From: an uncultured Clostridia bacterium
Lineage (GTDB): Bacteria > Bacillota > Clostridia > Christensenellales > Aristaeellaceae
Direction: 5' to 3'
NCBI GenBank assembly: GCA_934647305.1
Contig: CAKUFI010000098.1
Location: 1 to 8,702 of the forward strand
Length of the DNA stretch: 8,702 bases
A program made the translations under genes and the position numbers. Shown here one piece after another: positions 5,277 through 8,702 of this stretch. Every line of letters starts with the position of its first letter. Position 1 is the stretch's first letter. The notes under the pieces were generated by a model, which saw only the letters and a program-made list of their open reading frames with translations, ran no database searches and had not been told where the DNA came from.

Positions 5277-5840
5277 ATGAGCGAAGGAGCCTATGAATTG
5301 CTGGCCCTGGCGGCCAGATACTGGTTCGTGCTGCTGATCGCGCTGATCGTGGCGCGCGGCTGGCACGCCTGCGTGACCGACAACCGGAGAGGGAAGCTCC
5401 TGCGCGGCAAGAACGGCGACGCGAGCTGCGTGGGCGAGCTGCTGGTGATTCGCGACGAGGATCACGGCCGCCTGGAGGGCAAGCGCTTTCCGGTGCCCGC
5501 GGAGGGCATGCTGGGCAGCGCGCGGGTCGCCGACGTGCGGATCAAGTGCCGCGCGGTCGCCCGGAGGCACCTGTGGCTCAAGTACTCGGACGGCTATCTG
5601 ACCGTTCGCGCGCTGGGCAAGGCCGACTTTTCCGCCCCGCGCACACAGGACGGCCGCTTCATACTCTGCGATGGGGACAACCTGGAGATCGGCCCGCTGA
5701 CGATGACGCTGGTGCTCTACGACGCGCAGGAAATCGCCGAGCCCGAGGAGCCGCAGTCCCCGCCTCCGCCTGCGCCCAAACCGCGCGCCCGCAGGGGTGA
5801 AAACGGCGTAATCGAGTACGACGACGAATTCTGGGGCTGA
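5277..5840 (+). CDS. Membrane-anchored FHA-like protein, first gene of the cell-wall operon
   Basis: The 187-residue product has one N-terminal membrane helix (about 11-27), a basic linker, an FHA-like beta-sandwich (about 53-150), a Pro-rich stretch (157-169) and an acidic aromatic tail (YDDEFWG, 181-187). The FHA pattern is seen in LGSARVADVRI...VARRHLWL (79-101) and LCDGDNLEIGPL (130-141), the usual closing L-x-x-GD-x-I-x-I-G. Canonical pThr-binding residues look altered: the GR motif reads GS (80-81), SRxH reads ARRH (95-98), and no N-G motif is seen after it. GGAAAGGGAGAAGG just upstream of ATG 5277 decides the start. FHA proteins next to SEDS/PBP genes act as scaffolds in cell-wall control, so a similar role here is likely, perhaps without phosphothreonine binding. 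It lies 47 nt upstream of the SEDS gene. Confidence 0.82.
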   Translation: MSEGAYELLALAARYWFVLLIALIVARGWHACVTDNRRGKLLRGKNGDASCVGELLVIRDEDHGRLEGKRFPVPAEGMLGSARVADVRIKCRAVARRHLWLKYSDGYLTVRALGKADFSAPRTQDGRFILCDGDNLEIGPLTMTLVLYDAQEIAEPEEPQSPPPPAPKPRARRGENGVIEYDDEFWG

Positions 5841-5887
5841 GAAGCGCCTCAGACACCGAAATCTTCAACATGGAAAGGAGACGAGTC

Positions 5888-7180
5888 ATGAACAGAAAGC
5901 GAGAGAGGGCGCGCAGGGGAAGCGGCGCGGACGTGTCGCTGCTGACGCTGGGCGTAATGCTGTTTCAGGCGAGCGCGATGGGTCTGCTGGCCTTCAAAAC
6001 CAGCCCGATCGACGTTCAGGCGCTGATTTTCGCCATTGCGCTGCCGCTCGTGACCCGCCTTCTGACGCGCGCCCTGCCCAAGTATCTGGGCGCGGACGGC
6101 GTGTTGCTGAGCCTGACGCTGATGCTGTGCTCGGTCAGTCTGGTCACGCTCAAGGCGATTGCCAAGTCGCCCATCACGCCGCGCAATCAGGCGATTTACA
6201 TGCTCTGCGGGCTGGCGGCGATGGTCGCGGGCATGCTGTTCGTGCGGCTGGTACGGCGGCCTGAGAAGTGGGTGCTGCCGCTGATGCTGCTTTCCGCAGC
6301 CTTTCTGGCTTCGCCGATCGCGCTGGGCAGCTGGAAGGGCGGCGCGAAAAACTGGATCTGGATCAAGCAGGGCTCGATTTCGCTGCAGCCCAGCGAGTTC
6401 GTCAAGGTCTCGTTGATGGTCATCCTCTCGGCCAGTCTGTCCAGGCGCAGCAGCCGGGGGCGCATTGCCTTCACGCTGACGTTCGCGGCGATGCTGTGCG
6501 GCATCCTGCTATACGAGCGCGACCTGGGCGCGCTGCTTCTGTACTTCCTGACCACGGTGATCGTGTTCTTCCTGGCCACCAGCAACCTGCCGCTGACGCT
6601 TGCGGCGCTGGGCGCGGGCGCAGGCGGCTCGGTCGCGGCCTATTACCTGTTCGATTATGTAAAAAAGCGCATTGCCGGCTGGAAGAATCCCTGGGCCGAC
6701 CCGTATGACGGCGGCCTGCAGATCGTCCAGTCGCTGATCGCAATTGCCTCGGGCGGCACGTTCGGGCGCGGCCTGGGCCTGGGTCTACCCAGGAACATCC
6801 CGCTGTACCACAGCGACTTTATCTTCGCGGCCATCTGCGAGGAGTTCGGCTGCCTGTTCGCGGTCGGTATCCTGGCGGTGTACGTGCTGATCGTCATGCG
6901 CGGTATTTCCATCGCCATGAACGCGCACCAGGGCTTCCACGCGCTGCTCTCGTTTGCGGTGGTGTCCATGCTGGGGCTTCAGACGCTGCTGATCGTGGGC
7001 GGCAACATCCGCCTGATCCCGCTGACCGGCGTGACGCTGCCCTTCATTGCCTCGGGCGGCAGCTCGATGATCAGCTACATGGGCGCGATGGGCCTCTTGA
7101 TGGGCGTAGCCTCGGTCAACCGCGAACGCGAGAAGCAGCAGCGCGAGCGCGCCGAATGGCTGGAGGTGATTCGCGAATGA
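5888..7180 (+). CDS. SEDS-family peptidoglycan glycosyltransferase (FtsW/RodA/SpoVE)
   Basis: The 430-residue polytopic membrane protein should polymerise lipid II into glycan strands with its partner class B PBP. Family landmarks appear in order: GAKNWIWI (152-159), QPSEFVK (167-173), ERDLGALLL (210-218), the extracellular loop NPWADPYDGGLQIVQS (about 267-282), SGGTFGRGLGLG, DFIFAAICEEFG (310-321), and the C-terminal GVTLPFIASGGSSMISY. Asp271 of the DPYDGG segment aligns with the catalytic Asp of FtsW/RodA. The residue after the aromatic, usually Gly in DP-x-G-x-G-Y-Q, is Asp274 here. About ten helices are expected. ATG 5888 is preferred over ATG 5870, because AAAGGAG (5874-5880) lies 7 nt before it. 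The gene overlaps the next by ATGA. Whether it serves elongation, division or sporulation cannot be told from this sequence. Confidence 0.95.
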   Translation: MNRKRERARRGSGADVSLLTLGVMLFQASAMGLLAFKTSPIDVQALIFAIALPLVTRLLTRALPKYLGADGVLLSLTLMLCSVSLVTLKAIAKSPITPRNQAIYMLCGLAAMVAGMLFVRLVRRPEKWVLPLMLLSAAFLASPIALGSWKGGAKNWIWIKQGSISLQPSEFVKVSLMVILSASLSRRSSRGRIAFTLTFAAMLCGILLYERDLGALLLYFLTTVIVFFLATSNLPLTLAALGAGAGGSVAAYYLFDYVKKRIAGWKNPWADPYDGGLQIVQSLIAIASGGTFGRGLGLGLPRNIPLYHSDFIFAAICEEFGCLFAVGILAVYVLIVMRGISIAMNAHQGFHALLSFAVVSMLGLQTLLIVGGNIRLIPLTGVTLPFIASGGSSMISYMGAMGLLMGVASVNREREKQQRERAEWLEVIRE

Positions 7181-8580
7181 AGGAGCTTCGGCGCAACATG
7201 CGCCTGATCGGCGTGCTGCTGCTGTGCCTGTTCCTGTTTGTGGCGGGCTGGTTCAGCGTCACGGTGTACACGCAGGGCTCCCGCTGGATCACCACCCAGT
7301 ACAACCGGCGCCTGACCACCGCGAAAAAGACCGTCGCCATGGGCAGCGTGACCGACCGAAACGGGGTCACGCTGGCCAGCACCGACGCAGAGGGCAACCG
7401 CGCCTACGCCGCCTCCCCGATCGTGCGCCGGGCGCTGTCGCAGACGGTGGGCGATCCCCTGAGCATGTCGGGCACGGGCGTGGAGACCTTCCACGCAAAT
7501 ATTCTGCTGGGCCTGTCCGGCTCGATCATCGACCGGGCGTGGCAGTGGGTATCCGGCGAGCAGACCCGCGGCGACGACATTCGCCTGACCATCGACTCCC
7601 GCCTGAGCCAGTACATCGCCGAGCAGTTTCCCGAGGGCTACGTGGGTGCGGCGGCAGTCATTAACTACCAGACCGGCGAGGTGCTCTCAATGGTCTCCTT
7701 TCCCAACTACGACCCCGAGCAGGTGGAGAGCCGCAGCGTAGTGGAGACCGCCTACTTAAACCGCTGCCTGCAGGGCCAGTACGCCCCCGGCTCGGTGTTT
7801 AAGATCGTGACGCTGGCCTCCGCGCTGGAGAACAAGACCGGCGTGAGCAACGTGCTGTATTCCTGCGAGGGCTCAAGGCTGTTCGACAACGTGCCGGTGA
7901 CCTGCGCGGGCGGTACGGTACACGGCGAGATGTCGCTCAAGCAGGCCTTCATGAAGAGCTGCAACATCACCTTCGCGCAGCTGAGCTACGAGTTGGGCGC
8001 GTCCACGCTGCAGAAGACCGCCGAGGCGTTCGGCTTCAACGACAACTTCCAGTTTCAGGACCTGATCCTGTACCAGTCCACCTTCCCAAGCGACATTTCC
8101 ACCGTGGGCGAGCTGGCCTGGTCGGGCGTCGGGCAGGGGCGCGTGCTGGTCACGCCGCTGCACATGGCGATGATCGCCGGGGCCATCGGCAACGACGGCC
8201 TGATGATGAAGCCCACGCTGATCGCGCAGGTGTCCGGCTCAAGCGGCATTTCCAGGCTGCGCACCGCGGGCGGAACCTACAAACGCGCCGTCAGCCAGAG
8301 CACGGCCGACGTGATCGCCGACTACATGTACGCCGCCGTCGAGTCGGGCACGGGCACCCGCGCCCAGGTCTCAGGCCATAAAATCTGCGGCAAGACCGGC
8401 TCCGCTGAGACCAGCGACGACAAGACCGTGCCCACCAACGCATGGTTCGTGGGCTTCGTCGACGAGCCCGAGCATCCCTACGCCGTCGCGGTCGTCGTCG
8501 AGGAGGGCGGCTCGGGCGGCGACAAGGCCGCGCGCCTGGGCGGCAAGACCCTCGCCAAGGCCATCGAGCTGCTGGGGTGA
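7177..8580 (+). CDS. Class B penicillin-binding protein, PbpA-like transpeptidase
   Basis: The 467-residue D,D-transpeptidase would crosslink glycan strands made by the SEDS partner. It has one N-terminal membrane anchor (about 9-31), the short N-terminal module with GSVTDRNGVTLAS (56-68), and a transpeptidase domain from about 140. All active-site motifs are present: S-x-x-K as SVFK (Ser206, Lys209), S-x-N as SCN (261-263) and KTGSA (406-410). No PASTA repeats follow; length and architecture match the short PbpA class known beside rodA in actinobacteria. ATG 7177 overlaps the SEDS stop (ATGA) and has GGAGGTGAT (7162-7170) 6 nt upstream; an in-frame ATG at 7156 lies before that site and is less likely. 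Overlap implies coupled translation and near 1:1 amounts of the two partners. Confidence 0.94.
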   Translation: MKELRRNMRLIGVLLLCLFLFVAGWFSVTVYTQGSRWITTQYNRRLTTAKKTVAMGSVTDRNGVTLASTDAEGNRAYAASPIVRRALSQTVGDPLSMSGTGVETFHANILLGLSGSIIDRAWQWVSGEQTRGDDIRLTIDSRLSQYIAEQFPEGYVGAAAVINYQTGEVLSMVSFPNYDPEQVESRSVVETAYLNRCLQGQYAPGSVFKIVTLASALENKTGVSNVLYSCEGSRLFDNVPVTCAGGTVHGEMSLKQAFMKSCNITFAQLSYELGASTLQKTAEAFGFNDNFQFQDLILYQSTFPSDISTVGELAWSGVGQGRVLVTPLHMAMIAGAIGNDGLMMKPTLIAQVSGSSGISRLRTAGGTYKRAVSQSTADVIADYMYAAVESGTGTRAQVSGHKICGKTGSAETSDDKTVPTNAWFVGFVDEPEHPYAVAVVVEEGGSGGDKAARLGGKTLAKAIELLG

Positions 8581-8611
8581 TGGGGAGACGGGGGGAACGC
8601 TGGGGAGACGG
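8581..8611 (+). repeat. Direct repeat after the PBP gene
   Basis: TGGGGAGACGG occurs at 8581-8591 and 8601-8611, starts 20 bp apart, directly after the PBP stop codon. The spacer is GGGGAACGC. This may be a target duplication or the edge of the hairpin repeat that follows. Confidence 0.5.
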
Positions 8612-8659
8612 CTTTTCTGAGAAAAGCCTCAGCTTGTCAAAAAAGGTTTTGACAAGCTG
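8610..8659. repeat. Tandem hairpins with dispersed repeat copy B
   Basis: First stem: GGCTTTTC (8610-8617), loop TGA, GAAAAGCC (8621-8628). Second stem: CAGCTTGTCAAAA (8630-8642), loop AAGG, TTTTGACAAGCTG (8647-8659), a perfect 13-bp pairing. The minus-strand motif at 8644-8628 matches copy A at 148-164 in 15 of 17 positions. Neither stem is followed by a T run, so classic rho-independent termination is not clear, though the long stem could stall polymerase or protect the 3' end of the cell-wall operon mRNA. A further stem, GGGGA with TCCCC (8667-8683), follows. Nothing coding is seen from 8581 to the window end. Confidence 0.6.
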
Positions 8660-8702
8660 GTGGACGGGGAAGCAAGCTCCCCCGCCACTGCCACCCTCAC
8701 CA

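Noticed and set aside
8610..8659. Hairpins as a standard rho-independent terminator
   Set aside because: The stems are strong, but neither is followed by a T run in the forward direction; the repeat interpretation fits better.
148..8659. The whole window as one transposon bounded by the inverted repeat copies
   Set aside because: There is no transposase or integrase, the contents are housekeeping-like operons, and the shared motif is only 17 nt.

Overview
The window reads as a chromosomal segment from a GC-rich, Gram-positive, Clostridia-like member of the Bacillota, probably an uncultured or gut lineage. The reasons are strong AGGAGG-type ribosome binding sites, perfect-stem intrinsic terminators with T tails, extended -10 promoters and a cell-wall module of SEDS polymerase plus class B PBP. 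This taxonomic call is an inference from gene content and style. No rRNA, tRNA, CRISPR array or transposase gene was seen.

Layout. Positions 1-268 hold no convincing gene but are dense in hairpins and short repeats. They lead into a sugar-phosphate nucleotidyltransferase (269-1015) closed by a clean terminator. Next is a visibly more A+T-rich segment (about 1060-1790) with its own promoter, a seven-helix membrane protein of unknown function (1134-1751), and a 50-codon ORF (1751-1903) whose ATG overlaps the preceding stop. Immediately after that, a well-formed start beginning MFDNIG runs into sequence antisense to the next gene and stops, which looks like a truncated gene start at a recombination junction.

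An AraC-family regulator (1939-2847, minus) is divergent from a two-gene operon of Gfo/Idh/MocA oxidoreductases (2966-4069, 4085-5071). Their 118-bp shared promoter region holds two opposed extended -10 elements and three evenly spaced copies of a 7-mer. The regulator probably senses a sugar-like ligand and switches on the two NAD-dependent dehydrogenases. The substrate cannot be read from sequence, and no transporter is present. A 12-bp-stem terminator ends the operon.

The last third is a tight cell-wall operon: a membrane-anchored FHA-like protein (5277-5840), an FtsW/RodA/SpoVE-family SEDS glycosyltransferase (5888-7180), and a PbpA-like class B penicillin-binding protein (7177-8580) that overlaps the SEDS gene by ATGA. 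SEDS and PBP would form a peptidoglycan polymerase/crosslinking pair, with the FHA protein as a membrane partner or regulator. The order recalls the actinobacterial fha-rodA-pbpA cluster, but no kinase or phosphatase lies in the window and the FHA domain seems to lack its key phosphothreonine-contact residues. After this operon come more hairpins. One carries a 17-nt motif (15 of 17 identical) also found, in the opposite orientation, at the start of the window, so a dispersed intergenic repeat family is likely.

No clearly new biochemical system is evident. The best leads are the FHA-like/SEDS/PBP module, the dispersed hairpin repeat, the atypical second oxidoreductase and the junction around 1751-1941.
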